Shown in pieces: positions 50,278 to 58,510 of a stretch of 64,000 nt of DNA (position 1 is its first letter; every line of letters starts with the position of its first letter). The DNA comes from Thunnus maccoyii (taxonomy: Eukaryota > Chordata > Actinopteri > Scombriformes > Scombridae). Below the pieces are notes generated by a model, which did no database searches, had not been told where the DNA came from, and saw only the letters and a program-made list of their open reading frames with translations. Where the stretch lies: positions 26,112,542-26,176,541 of the forward strand of contig NC_056543.1 of NCBI RefSeq assembly GCF_910596095.1, written 5' to 3'. A program made the translations under genes and the position numbers.

Positions 50278-53200
50278 TACCGGAGGCACTGGAGGTACGT
50301 CGCAGGTGATCAGGATGTTGTTTCCGGTGTGTCCTCTGGCCGTAGAGGGAGTGAGAAGGACTGGAGGACCAGCTCCTTCTCTCTGATTGAGGAGAAGGGG
50401 ACGGCACATCTGGCTTCTCTGAAGCTGCTGAGGGAGGCCGTCCCTCCTCTATACACACACACACACACGCACGCACGCACACACACACACACACACACAA
50501 ACAGAAGAGAAAGTGAAAAAGAAAAGGAAGTGTCTTGTAAACAGAGGAAAAATATAAATCTAAATAAGTGATAATTAATGTGATGTGCATTTATTCTATT
50601 TTGCTTTTTTTTTTTTTTGAAGGGGGGGGGGGGGGGGGGGGGGGTCCATAGTCAACAATACTTTCAAGATCAGTTTTCTTATTTAGGCGGCGGCAATATA
50701 GGAAAGGACAACGTAGCAAAATAAGTAAGAGTTACATTGATTCCATATTAAACATTTGCTCCAACCAAACAAGTATGATCCATTCGACCATATCTGAGTA
50801 ATCGACATGTGTAAAGTTATCACACATTTCTACAAGACATCAGAGTATGAACCTTGTCACCTCTTACGTCTAATCAATAGTTCACACTTTACTTCTTCAG
50901 CTATCACATAAAACACAGTGAGAACAAAGAGGCTGGACACATACAACCTGTGATGATGATTCAGTTTGACTGTTTATCTGCTCTCCATATAATCAAGTTG
51001 TGGCTAAATTCTAATATTGTAGTTGACTGTATTCATCTCTTAGTGATGATGATTTCACTTTTATCAGAATCTGTAACTGTGTAAGATCTTAAATACTTTC
51101 TTCTTTGAATTATTAGAGCAATATGACGTACTGGGATCAACATGAGTTTCACTTTTTATCATGTGATTTTGAAAACATTTTGAAAATAATATCATATTAC
51201 AGTGATTTGGCTCATATTGTCCACTATTATGTAACATAGCAGAAGATTTCTAACATCAGTACTGAAATGATTAGTGCATTAATCAATATAAAATTAATGG
51301 ATCTACCTTTTTGAAAATTTTATTCAACATTTAAGTCAGTCAACAATGAAAAATACATAACATTTGCTAGTTTCCAGCTTCTCAAATAAAGCTGCAACTA
51401 TTAGCTAAATAATCAATAGGTCGAAATGTTTTGAAAACTGATTATCAATTAATCCTTTTAGTCATTTAACAAGTAAAAATGCCAAATCTTTGCTTCTGAA
51501 ATGTGAGAATTTGCTGTTTTTTTTGGTCAAATATTTGAGTTTTGGACTGTTGACTGACTGACGTTTTATACAATTTTCAGACTTTTTATGTTTAAAACGA
51601 TAAATGGAGAAAAGAATTAGCAGATTTATTTGATAATGGAAATAATTATTAGTTACAACACTATTCTCAAATGTGATGAATTCCTTACTTCTGATGTCTG
51701 CTTTACATCTTCTTCTATTTTACATTTCTCAGACAAAATATGCAATTTGAAGACATTTTGCAATCTTTTAAGCTGTGATGCATTTGCCATTTCTTTGACA
51801 TTTTTATTACTAAACAATTAACTGATTAACAGAAAATGATAATAAATAAATGATGGTTAGCTGTGGGCCTACTGAAGAAAAAACTATTATTTAATCAAGC
51901 AGATTTACTGCCTGCTTGATTGTTTAATCAAGCAGTAAGATTTCACATAATTTCAGAACAGAGTGCACTAATCTTGTAATCTCATCTATTTAAGAATGTC
52001 TGTACGGTCTGTAACATTCAGGCCCTTGCTGCCATAGTGAGGGGAGGGCTGTTATGCAGAGAACAGGCGGGACTGCAGATAACTGCGTCATGTGCTTGCT
52101 GGTTCCTGGCGCTGATCCAGGGAGGCAATGTCTATCACATGACCTCACAAGACCACAGCTAATTGCTCTAACTTCTGGTAACTGTTGCAAAAGCATACTC
52201 ATGACAGCTTTTACATAGTTATGTTTGATGTGTTTGCTGTCTTCCAGATTTATTACACTTTGTTTACAGAAGACTTCAGTAAAATAACAAAGTATAACAT
52301 CAAATAAAGATCGGAACTTTTCAAACGGTTTTAAAATCTGTGTTTTTTTCTCATAACAAGATTAACAAATACAGTACTGTCCTCTGACTTAGTGGCATAA
52401 CTTTCAATTTCACAGATATTCATGGTCACTTTCCACTAACCTTCAAGCTTCAGAAATTAGGTCAAAAGATCCTTTTTATGTGGATTTTATGATATATTAC
52501 CTCTTCTCTGTTCATTTTTACCAGATTTAGTCAAACGTGACAACAAGGTACTACACCCTCCTGAAATGTTGAGTCTTGAGGTAAAACTTCTACCAAACGG
52601 TCTGAAACTTTGAGTCATGAGTGAAAAACTGTGACTCATACAGATGTTGCAATGTTGTAAAATCATGACTACAGTTATGTCTGTGCTTCATGTCCCCTCC
52701 TTAAGCGCTGAATCCGATAGCGAGCCTCAAAAGATTATGTATTAATTCTGCATCACATGAATCATTACAGCTTCATTGGCACCTTGTCAGGATTAATCTC
52801 TGAAATACTTCTCATCATTCATTGTACACAATGGATTATGTACATGGTGTTTTGTATGTGTGAATCATTTATCATGTCATCAGTCAGATAACAACTTTTT
52901 TGATGTTTTGTGAGAACTGGGACAGAACTTGTTGCTTTTTTTTTTTTTTTTAACCAACTCCTCATCATAGATTTCCAAAATATATTTTCTTTTGGAAAGT
53001 GTGTGTCTTCTGCCTCAATGCACATTACACAGACATCTGCTAGAGACTCCTGACCAGGCAGGGAATCCTCTATGAACTCCTCTTAATAATTTAAGAGCTG
53101 GAAGTACTGTACGTCTTAACACTCTTTGTATAAAGTACGGGCAAAATTACCTAGTTCTCAAAATTGTGACGAACATCAGACTGAAATTCTTTTCATGTAC

Positions 53201-53611
53201 CAGCCATGGTCATGCATTTGTTTTAAGAATTACTTATAAATAATGACTTAAATAGAACCTCTTGTTTTACTTCTGGTTTGACTATATAGGACATGATCTA
53301 CCATTACCAGTTGGTACAAACACAGTGAAGAGAATGGAAGTGACCTTCAGGGGCTTTAACCTCACAGAACATTGGTCCGTAATTCATAACTTCATCTAGA
53401 TGCTTGTGTTAGATTTGCATCGCTGACCTTTGTTGTTGAAACGAAACAGGTTGACGAATGAGCTGTACGCTGAGCGGAGCGGAGGCTCATCCTGCTCCGG
53501 AGTGAGTGGTTTGAAGTGGGTCAGGTGGGAGGGGCTGGTGGGCGAGATGACAGGCGGCTCGACGCTCCAGTCCGTTGAGGATGAAGACGAGGACTTGTCA
53601 TCAGCAGCCAT
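31912..53611 (-). CDS. pikfyve: pikfyve: 1-phosphatidylinositol 3-phosphate 5-kinase (41 coding exons, complete)
   Basis: The enzyme phosphorylates PtdIns3P to PtdIns(3,5)P2 on endosomes and lysosomes (family knowledge). Coding exons 5' to 3', plus coordinates: 53428-53611, 50281-50448, 48525-48634, 48094-48265, 47711-47918, 46354-46443, 46081-46237, 45737-45894, 44831-44942, 44445-44592, 44105-44269, 43568-43630, 43320-43449, 42627-42807, 42416-42490, 41973-42080, 41753-41893, 41450-41576, 40462-41339, 39967-40371, 39497-39597, 39339-39410, 39011-39182, 38692-38870, 38196-38309, 37785-37893, 37551-37705, 37348-37444, 36592-36649, 36360-36485, 35988-36108, 35610-35705, 35416-35496, 34955-35049, 34798-34857, 34470-34646, 34182-34285, 33966-34094, 33167-33428, 32996-33070, 31912-32027. 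All phases join; the total is 6279 nt, 2092 aa, against about 2098 aa in human. The start ATG (53609-53611) gives MAADDKSSSSS, followed by SPSHLTHFKPLTP as in mammals. The end is DHWTGLGINC then TGA. Confidence 0.96.
33705..33772. mobile_element. Fragment of the same MITE family (outer right end)
   Basis: The segment AGCTTCATATTTACCGTACA followed by AGTGGTATCAATCTTCT matches, from memory, the outer right end of the palindromic element described at 2390-2945. Only about 65 bp remain, in a pikfyve intron. Confidence 0.4.
36150..36320. repeat. Dispersed repeat with internal 13-bp hairpin, in a pikfyve intron
   Basis: CCAATTGGGGACA (36246-36258) and TGTCCCCAATTGG (36266-36278) form perfect arms around a 7-nt loop. 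Flanking text (GGACAAATTTCAGACAAAAG, GGTCAGTGGTTAAGGTTAGG) is typical of a common fish repeat. A TG run (36159-36181) precedes it. Confidence 0.45.
36333..36358. repeat. TG run abutting a pikfyve donor
   Basis: (TG)n on the plus strand; on the pikfyve strand it is (CA)n fused to the GT donor of exon 36360-36485 (donor reads GTACACACAC). Confidence 0.9.
37010..37150 (+). mobile_element. LINE 3' tail with TCTA microsatellite
   Basis: AAGAATTTCCCAATTTGGGA followed by TCAATAAAGCAC and a (TCTA)n run at about 37118-37148 is the usual 3' end of an L2/Maui-like fish retrotransposon. Only the tail is present, inside a pikfyve intron in antisense orientation. Confidence 0.5.
38196..39597 (-). CDS. pikfyve: pikfyve conserved cysteine-rich (CHK-homology) region exons
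   Basis: Five exons (residues about 1261-1473) encode the block between the chaperonin-like and kinase domains. It is marked by LTPVNHQRLCVLFSSSSAQS, QCPSMFCETPMVHHIRRFVH, the CRICKQ motif and ANAEPCGHSIHKDYHQYFS. Cys and His residues typical of the family are conserved. The region contributes to PIKfyve scaffold assembly in the complex with Fig4 and Vac14 (family knowledge). Confidence 0.9.
40462..41339 (-). CDS. pikfyve: pikfyve giant exon (878 nt) with acidic disordered insert
   Basis: This exon starts inside the chaperonin-like region (EMKTLMFFEGCPAHLGC, then SYELARVKEI-like sequence), continues through SFLMDEFAMPPSLAQ and enters a long Glu/Ser/Pro-rich stretch unlike the mammalian one in detail. 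It ends in conserved sequence (FRDPLQDDTGMF, LKDIILCISPFITFREPF, RDYFPEQ). Size and position match the single large exon of mammalian PIKFYVE. The long plus-strand open frame across 40496-41209 is an antisense shadow of this exon. Confidence 0.9.
41450..42807 (-). CDS. pikfyve: pikfyve TCP-1/Cpn60 chaperonin-like domain exons
   Basis: Five exons (residues about 622-832) encode the chaperonin-like domain that binds the Vac14/Fig4 scaffold (family knowledge). Signatures include MDIRQLVHIKK, FDSTVVNGFICTKNIAHKK, YIKNPKILLLKCSIEYLYR, DVRPTLVLVEKTVSRIAQDM and LLEHGITLVINVKP. The domain continues into the start of the next large exon. It is nearly identical to mammals where I can recall the sequence. 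Confidence 0.92.
45225..45400. repeat. Partial third copy of the same dispersed repeat
   Basis: It carries GACTCGATTGACAGAAAATT, CAAGCAAAAATGCCAAACAT and CTCAAATGTGAATATTTGCA, matching the interior of the copy at 51391-51659. Related shorter pieces occur at about 17785-17875 and 43125-43257. Confidence 0.4.
45737..45894 (-). CDS. pikfyve: pikfyve DEP domain exon
   Basis: This exon (residues about 364-416) encodes the core of the DEP domain: GMEFQDHRYWLRTYPNCIVG then KELVNWLLRNG. It continues in the next exon (44831-44942) with RAQAIAIGQAFVDGRWLDCV. The join (phase 2) restores an Arg codon. Confidence 0.92.
48094..48265 (-). CDS. pikfyve: pikfyve FYVE zinc finger exon
   Basis: Residues about 155-211 encode the PtdIns3P-binding FYVE finger. 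The WMPD motif (WxxD), CKECYDCNEKF zinc ligands, the basic RRRHHCRLCGQIFC core and the SRCCNQ pairs are all present. The last zinc ligands lie in the following exon (RACTYC, from 47918). This is the endosome-targeting module of the enzyme. Confidence 0.95.
50246..50274. repeat. Dinucleotide repeat downstream of pikfyve coding exon 2
   Basis: (TG)n on plus, that is (CA)n in the pikfyve pre-mRNA, beginning 6 nt after the exon 2 donor. Confidence 0.95.
50452..50499. repeat. Dinucleotide repeat upstream of pikfyve coding exon 2
   Basis: (AC)n with GCAC interruptions on plus, that is (UG)n in the pikfyve pre-mRNA, ending at the TATAG acceptor of exon 2. Confidence 0.95.
50605..50644. repeat. T14 followed by G23 homopolymers
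   Basis: A run of 14 T, then GAA and 23 G, in pikfyve intron 1. Both are hard to sequence and the lengths may be inexact. Confidence 0.85.
51391..51659. repeat. Second copy of the ATTAATCGATTAG-type repeat
   Basis: It starts GCTGCAACTATTAGC and ends TGGAAATAATTATTAGTTAC, with AAAAATGCCAAATCTTTGC and GGACTGTTGACTGACTG inside. It is diverged from the copy at 54111-54459. It lies in the intron between pikfyve coding exons 1 and 2. Confidence 0.5.
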
Positions 53612-53627
53612 GTCACTGCTACTCCTG
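53428..53627 (-). CDS. pikfyve: pikfyve first coding exon with start codon
   Basis: The exon appears to begin at 53627 after an acceptor (CTCTCCAG). It has 16 nt of 5' UTR, the ATG at 53609-53611 and 184 coding nt, and ends in a GTCAGC donor. It encodes a Ser/Asp-rich leader and the conserved block AYSSFVNLFRFNNK. An intron therefore splits the 5' UTR and a non-coding exon must lie upstream, to the right. Confidence 0.85.
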
Positions 53628-55869
53628 CTGGAGAGGCGACAACATATCTTAAGCATGCGTAACTGATCGACTTTACTTTAAATGGTGTGTAGGTTCTCGA
53701 TCAAACTGTGACAGCTTCACTGAGCCCGTCTCGTACACCAGCATCGGTCAGCGGTTGAGTTCTTGGAATTAAGATGTGACACGGTGTAATCAGTCATGGT
53801 AATCAGCGATATCAACAACCGCTGTGTTTTCGTATCTTCACTTTCACACCATGAGCGTGAAGTTACTTTCATCTACTCTGCTCTGATCATAGAAGCTACT
53901 GGTCATGCTAAGTTGCAGCAGTTGTTTGTTGTTGTTTGTTTCTAGAAACCTCATCTTCATCAGCATGGTCCAAAACAACTAAGAAAAGCACTCAGCCCTC
54001 TAGTACCCCCATGGACCAGAACCACTGATGCTGAGTGGTTGACACATCAGTTACATATGCATTTACTCATAAATATCCTCTCTGTGACTACAGTGTGTCC
54101 TTTCCTAGAACTGCAATGATTAGTCGATTAATCGATTAGTTGCCAACTATTAAATTAACTGCCTAATATGTTGATAATCAATTAACTGTTTAGAGTCATT
54201 CTTTAAAAAAAATCTTCTGGTTCCTGCTTCTCAAATGTGAATATTTTCTGGTTTCTATGATAGTAAACTGAATATCTTTCAGTTGTGGACTGTTGGTCAG
54301 GCCAAAAGAAGACAATTAAAGATGTATCATGGGCTTTGGGAAACAATGATTGAAGTTTTTCACCATTTTATGACATTTTATAGACCAAACAACAAATCAA
54401 TTAATCAAGAAAATAATCAACAGATTAATTGATAATGAAAATAATCATTAGTTGCAGCCTTAGTTAAATATAAGCTGGACTCAATCTCGTATTGCTGCTG
54501 TCAGTATGTACAACACAGTATATATTAAAACCAGACCATCTGAAGAAAGTATGTAGTCAAGAATGATAAATAATTAGTGGCTTCACACCTGCAGCACAGC
54601 AGGAGAATTATGTTAAATGTAGGGAGCTTAATCACTAAACACAACATTAGTGATTAACAGAGCCACAGGTGTTTTAGCCTTATAAGGTCACTCAACAACC
54701 CTGATGGTTCAAGGTAGCTTGTTCATCTGTGACTTGTCTTGCTATCTTTGTCTGAAAAGAGGACCACATAGAGATAAGTTATCTTTTAACTTTATTGTGT
54801 TATCCTCCACATTTTAAATCATGTATTTGTCACAGTGTATGACATTTTATATATGTATTTGTTTTGATACATCAAATAAAGCAAATCAAGAGAACTCCTG
54901 ACTCATATAAAATTTCAAAAATGACAAACAACGATGTGTAATAACCATGTCATAAAATCCAACACGAGGAAGTCAGCATTTTAGTGCAACCTGTTGAATG
55001 ACCTTTAATGTTTAAAACAACAATTAACATCATAAAACAGCTTTACGACGGATCAGTCTGAGTCTGATGTCAGATGTTAGGTGACTGTCACGATGAGATT
55101 TCTGTGTGTCTTTCTGAAATTACCCTCAACAGGAAACACACATCAGTTAGCCAACATCAAAAAGTTATGACATTGTTTTTTTTAAAAAATTAAAACACAG
55201 TTGCTACAATCTAGATCTTTATTATTTGATCTATCCCTGACTTGTCCGACAGATAACCTTTAGCTCATGAGATGAATGTGTATAGAGCCGGGAAAACCAC
55301 TTCAAATCTAGACTTACCCTTTGAAGAAAGCTACAGACTTTCAGATCATGTGTAGAGGAAATAGCAGAAGTGGCTCATCATGTGATCATAACGGGCCGGA
55401 GCTTGACTTATGTGTCCTGACAGCTCAGCACCAAGCCCTCCACAGTATCATCACGTAGTTAACGTATACAGGATAGTGTTCCCTTTATTACATGGCTGAG
55501 TTGATAAATCTGCAGATAGATTACGGCCCCTATAAAATGTCAATCATTTTGCGAGCGGATGTTGCTTAACTTAACCAGTCAACTGGTTTGAAAGCTAGCA
55601 GTTGTAGCTAGCAGCTGCAGCCAGTGAAAGACGTTTAAATTGCGATATGCGACATTCAACACCAAATGAATGCTGCGTTTTCTTATTAGCAGCTGAAGTT
55701 GGCAACTACTTGAAACACAAAATAAGTAGCTTCAATATTACGTTAGCTCATGCTAAAACTGATGTTAGCCTCCTATGCTACCTAGCCGGTTGTGGTTGCA
55801 ACAGCCTTATTTTTTGGAGCAGCTGACACACAAAACATGACTGAACTGCCGTGACAGCAAAACAAAAAA
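53628..55869 (-). other. pikfyve: pikfyve 5' UTR intron with dispersed repeat
   Basis: No coding exon was seen in this 2.2-kb stretch between the first coding exon and the presumed non-coding exon. It contains a palindromic dispersed repeat at 54111-54459 and otherwise AT-rich unique sequence. Confidence 0.4.
54111..54459. repeat. Dispersed palindromic repeat (ATTAATCGATTAG family)
   Basis: It begins CTGCAATGATTAGTCGATTA and ends with the inverted GAAAATAATCATTAGTTGCAG. The interior contains CTCAAATGTGAATATTTTCT and TTTATGACATTTTATAGACC. This is a familiar abundant repeat of bony fish, probably a non-autonomous DNA transposon. Confidence 0.6.
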
Positions 55870-56070
55870 GCGAATTACCCGTTTAGTTATGGGTTCGACA
55901 TCACTGTATGAAGCAGTCCAGCTTGAAAGACATCAGTAAAACCACATGTATTAGATTAGAAAACACCTGAAACAAGCCGACTCCCGTACAGCCCTGACGA
56001 GTCAAACCTGCACATAAGCCGACTGTTGTGATGAAGACAAGACATCACAAGTAGAGCTCACACCCGGAAA
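55870..56070 (-). promoter_or_regulatory. pikfyve: Probable pikfyve promoter and non-coding exon 1
   Basis: On the minus strand a plausible donor (CGG then GTAATT) ends at 55879, and an ETS-like CCGGAAAT occurs at about 56064-56071. The region lies about 2.3 kb upstream of the first coding exon and directly beside a palindromic repeat that starts near 56090. No TATA box or obvious CpG island was seen. The exact start site is inference. Confidence 0.3.
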
Positions 56071-56089
56071 TATCGATTGAATCACTAAC

Positions 56090-56695
56090 TGTCAAAACAA
56101 CAGTCAGGTGCTCATATGAACACTGCTGGAAGAGGTTTTTCTCGCTATAATCATTCCTCCTGTTCATACTGGCAAGTAAATCCGCCCCTTCAAATGTGCT
56201 TTCAATGTAAGTGATGGGGGACAACATCCACTGTGTGTCCACACTCATTTTGTGGAAAAATCCATTTTAAAAGTTTATATGAGAATTCAGCAGTCTGATT
56301 TAGTCTTATCAAGTGGATATCTGCCACATTTACAGTCTTTTTAGCATAAAATTCTTTGTTTCCTCAAACAGTGTTTACCTGTTGAGCTGTGGTGGAAGTA
56401 TAGTAACAAAAAGAGGAACTTTGGCTCTAAAAAGACTGTAACGTTGAAAGATATCTACTTGATTTGACTCATTTTGAAGCTTCATATTAGCTTCAGATAA
56501 GCTTCAGATAAACTTTTAAATATTTTTTTGCACAGAAGGAGGACTGTGGATTTTGGCCCCCATCACTTACATTGTAAGTGCATTATGAAGGGATCTTCTA
56601 ATGGTCAGTATGAGCAGGAGGAATGATTATAGCAAGTAAAAGCTCTTTCAATGTTCATATGGGCACCTGGCAGTTGTTTTAAGACAGTCTTATAA
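56090..56695. mobile_element. Palindromic repeat family P, best-preserved copy 4
   Basis: This is a nearly full palindrome. The left end (GTCAAAACAACAGTCAGGTG, ATAATCATTCCTCCTGTTCA) is mirrored at the right end (GAGGAATGATTATAGC, GGGCACCTGGCAGTTGTTTT). The inner arms TTTACAGTCTTTTTAG and CTAAAAAGACTGTAACG also pair. It sits between the pikfyve and sgo2 5' ends, abutting the presumed pikfyve promoter. Confidence 0.7.
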
Positions 56696-57778
56696 TATTT
56701 TATGTAATATTTCAAAAACAGAAACTTTGCATTTTACTGTAGACTAGAATACTTTAGACTATTAGTATACTTCCCCACTGTTTTTGTCTTGATAAGGCTG
56801 GGCCTAAAAACATAATGCACTGAATCAATCTCAAATGTCAAGCATTCAACACACTCTTACATCCAAAACAAACTATAATTTAGCCTACTATGGTACATTG
56901 CCATGGAGGCAGCAGCAGGCAGAAAAACCATCAAAACACCTGAAACTGTACTGAGCTTGTTGTTTGTGACATTTTGTTTTTCTTTCACTGTGTTGTATAT
57001 CATATGATATAGTGCATAAAGTGTAGGGTTGTATGGTAGGCTATACTGTATAGTGCAGCCATGTGTAATCAATTTCTTGCCTTTTTTTCTGACAATCATA
57101 CTTTTGAACCTAAGCAACCTGCTTTGGTAATGCTTTATTTAAGTATTGCTTGGCTTTAGGACCAATTATTTTGTGCACATACATATAGTTCGGTGTATTG
57201 TAATCTGTACAGTCAGTGTTTAGTGAATCATGAATACTACTAGAATTTCCTTTATCTGTCATATCAGAAAACCCTCCCACTCTGGCTGCATACAAATTCT
57301 CTCTTCATTTGTTTGGACTGTCATATAAACTCCAATTAATGTACCAACACGCTACAACATCTTAATCATAACCAGTTAACATACACTGTACACACCTATG
57401 GAGGTAAATTCAGGGGAATTTTTGTTACTTTGGAAAAATGTGTTGTTTGGATTCACTGAGTAAGACAAGAATATCTATTCACAGTTCTATTAACTTGCTT
57501 ATTATTTTTACCAAATTTTATATTCACAAATCCAAATTCTTAAGCAAAAAGCCAAATTTTTTCAGAGCTGACTGTCCATATCAAACAATACATTTCTTCA
57601 ATATCTGAATGTACAATCTGTGTACAATCAAAAAAGCTGTTAAAACGTATAACCACTGTAAACTTTACAAGATATTTATTTAAATATTTATTTTTATTAC
57701 TACCTGTAGTCCCCCTTATGTGTTTGTGATTATAGACTCAAATTGTATTCACAAGGTGCTTGGACTTGTTTCAATAAA

Positions 57779-58015
57779 GAAAAAAAAAAAAAAATTACAT
57801 CCCACATATGATCGTTTCTGATTGGCCTTCAGCTTCTATGACGCATCACCCAGCACCTGCGCAGAAGCGCGGCGGACTTTTTGTTTATGTTTGAAATTGA
57901 CTCAGCGGCGTTTTCACGGTATTTTTAATAACTTCACAATGAGGTTTCTTTGATCAATTCACGGTCGTTATCAAGAAAATCTGTTTGCAAGACGCAAGTT
58001 CTGCCGCCGACTAGC
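57779..58015 (+). promoter_or_regulatory. sgo2: sgo2 promoter and first non-coding exon (CCAAT + CHR)
   Basis: An inverted CCAAT box (ATTGG, 57821-57825) lies about 65 bp upstream of a TTTGAA cell-cycle homology region (57890-57895), with a TGACGCA CRE-like site between them (about 57838). CCAAT plus CHR is the usual architecture of G2/M genes controlled by NF-Y and DREAM/MuvB, which fits a shugoshin. A donor at 58015/58016 (TAGC then GTAAGT) would end the first non-coding exon, spliced to an acceptor at 58392-58394. Confidence 0.5.
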
Positions 58016-58435
58016 GTAAGTTTTGCTGTAGAGTGAGAACAAGTAGAGTAACGTGCTGTACCCAGTGAGCATAACGGTAAGTTAGCTAATCACAATTCAA
58101 ACAATTCAAAAATTTTCTTTGAGATTGCCAGCTAACCTCGTTGGTTAGCTGTTTTTGGAGCGCCAATTATAAAAAAGTGACGGTTCAAGAGCAAAACCTA
58201 GGTACTAACTTTAACTTTATACGAGCAATGTAAGTTACGCGTTATATAGGCAGACAAGCTTTCTATTTTGACGTTGGTGTGTGGCTAGTTTGACTCAATC
58301 GGATAGTAATATTAATAGTAATAATAATACTAATAATGATCATGACAACAACAATAATAATACATTTAATTGGTACCGCACTTTTCATTCATAGTGAAAC
58401 TCCAAGTGATCATCACCCATCGAAGTCAGCGTTAC

Positions 58436-58510
58436 ATGCCATCAGAGGACAATGCCACCTTCAATGACTTCCAAGCGGGCTTCAGCTGCAGCATCAAAGA
58501 TAAAAAATAA
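58436..58510 (+). promoter_or_regulatory. Upstream ORF overlapping the sgo2 start
   Basis: An ATG at 58436 opens a 24-codon frame ending at TAA 58508-58510. It starts 28 nt before the sgo2 ATG, is out of frame with it, and terminates inside the sgo2 coding region. It lies in the same exon (58395-58518), so it should be in every transcript using that exon. An overlapping uORF of this kind would lower main-frame translation unless it is leaky-scanned. Confidence 0.5.

Noticed and set aside
58436..58438. First ATG of the exon as sgo2 start
   Set aside because: Its frame stops after 24 codons; the ATG at 58464 continues into the shugoshin coiled coil.
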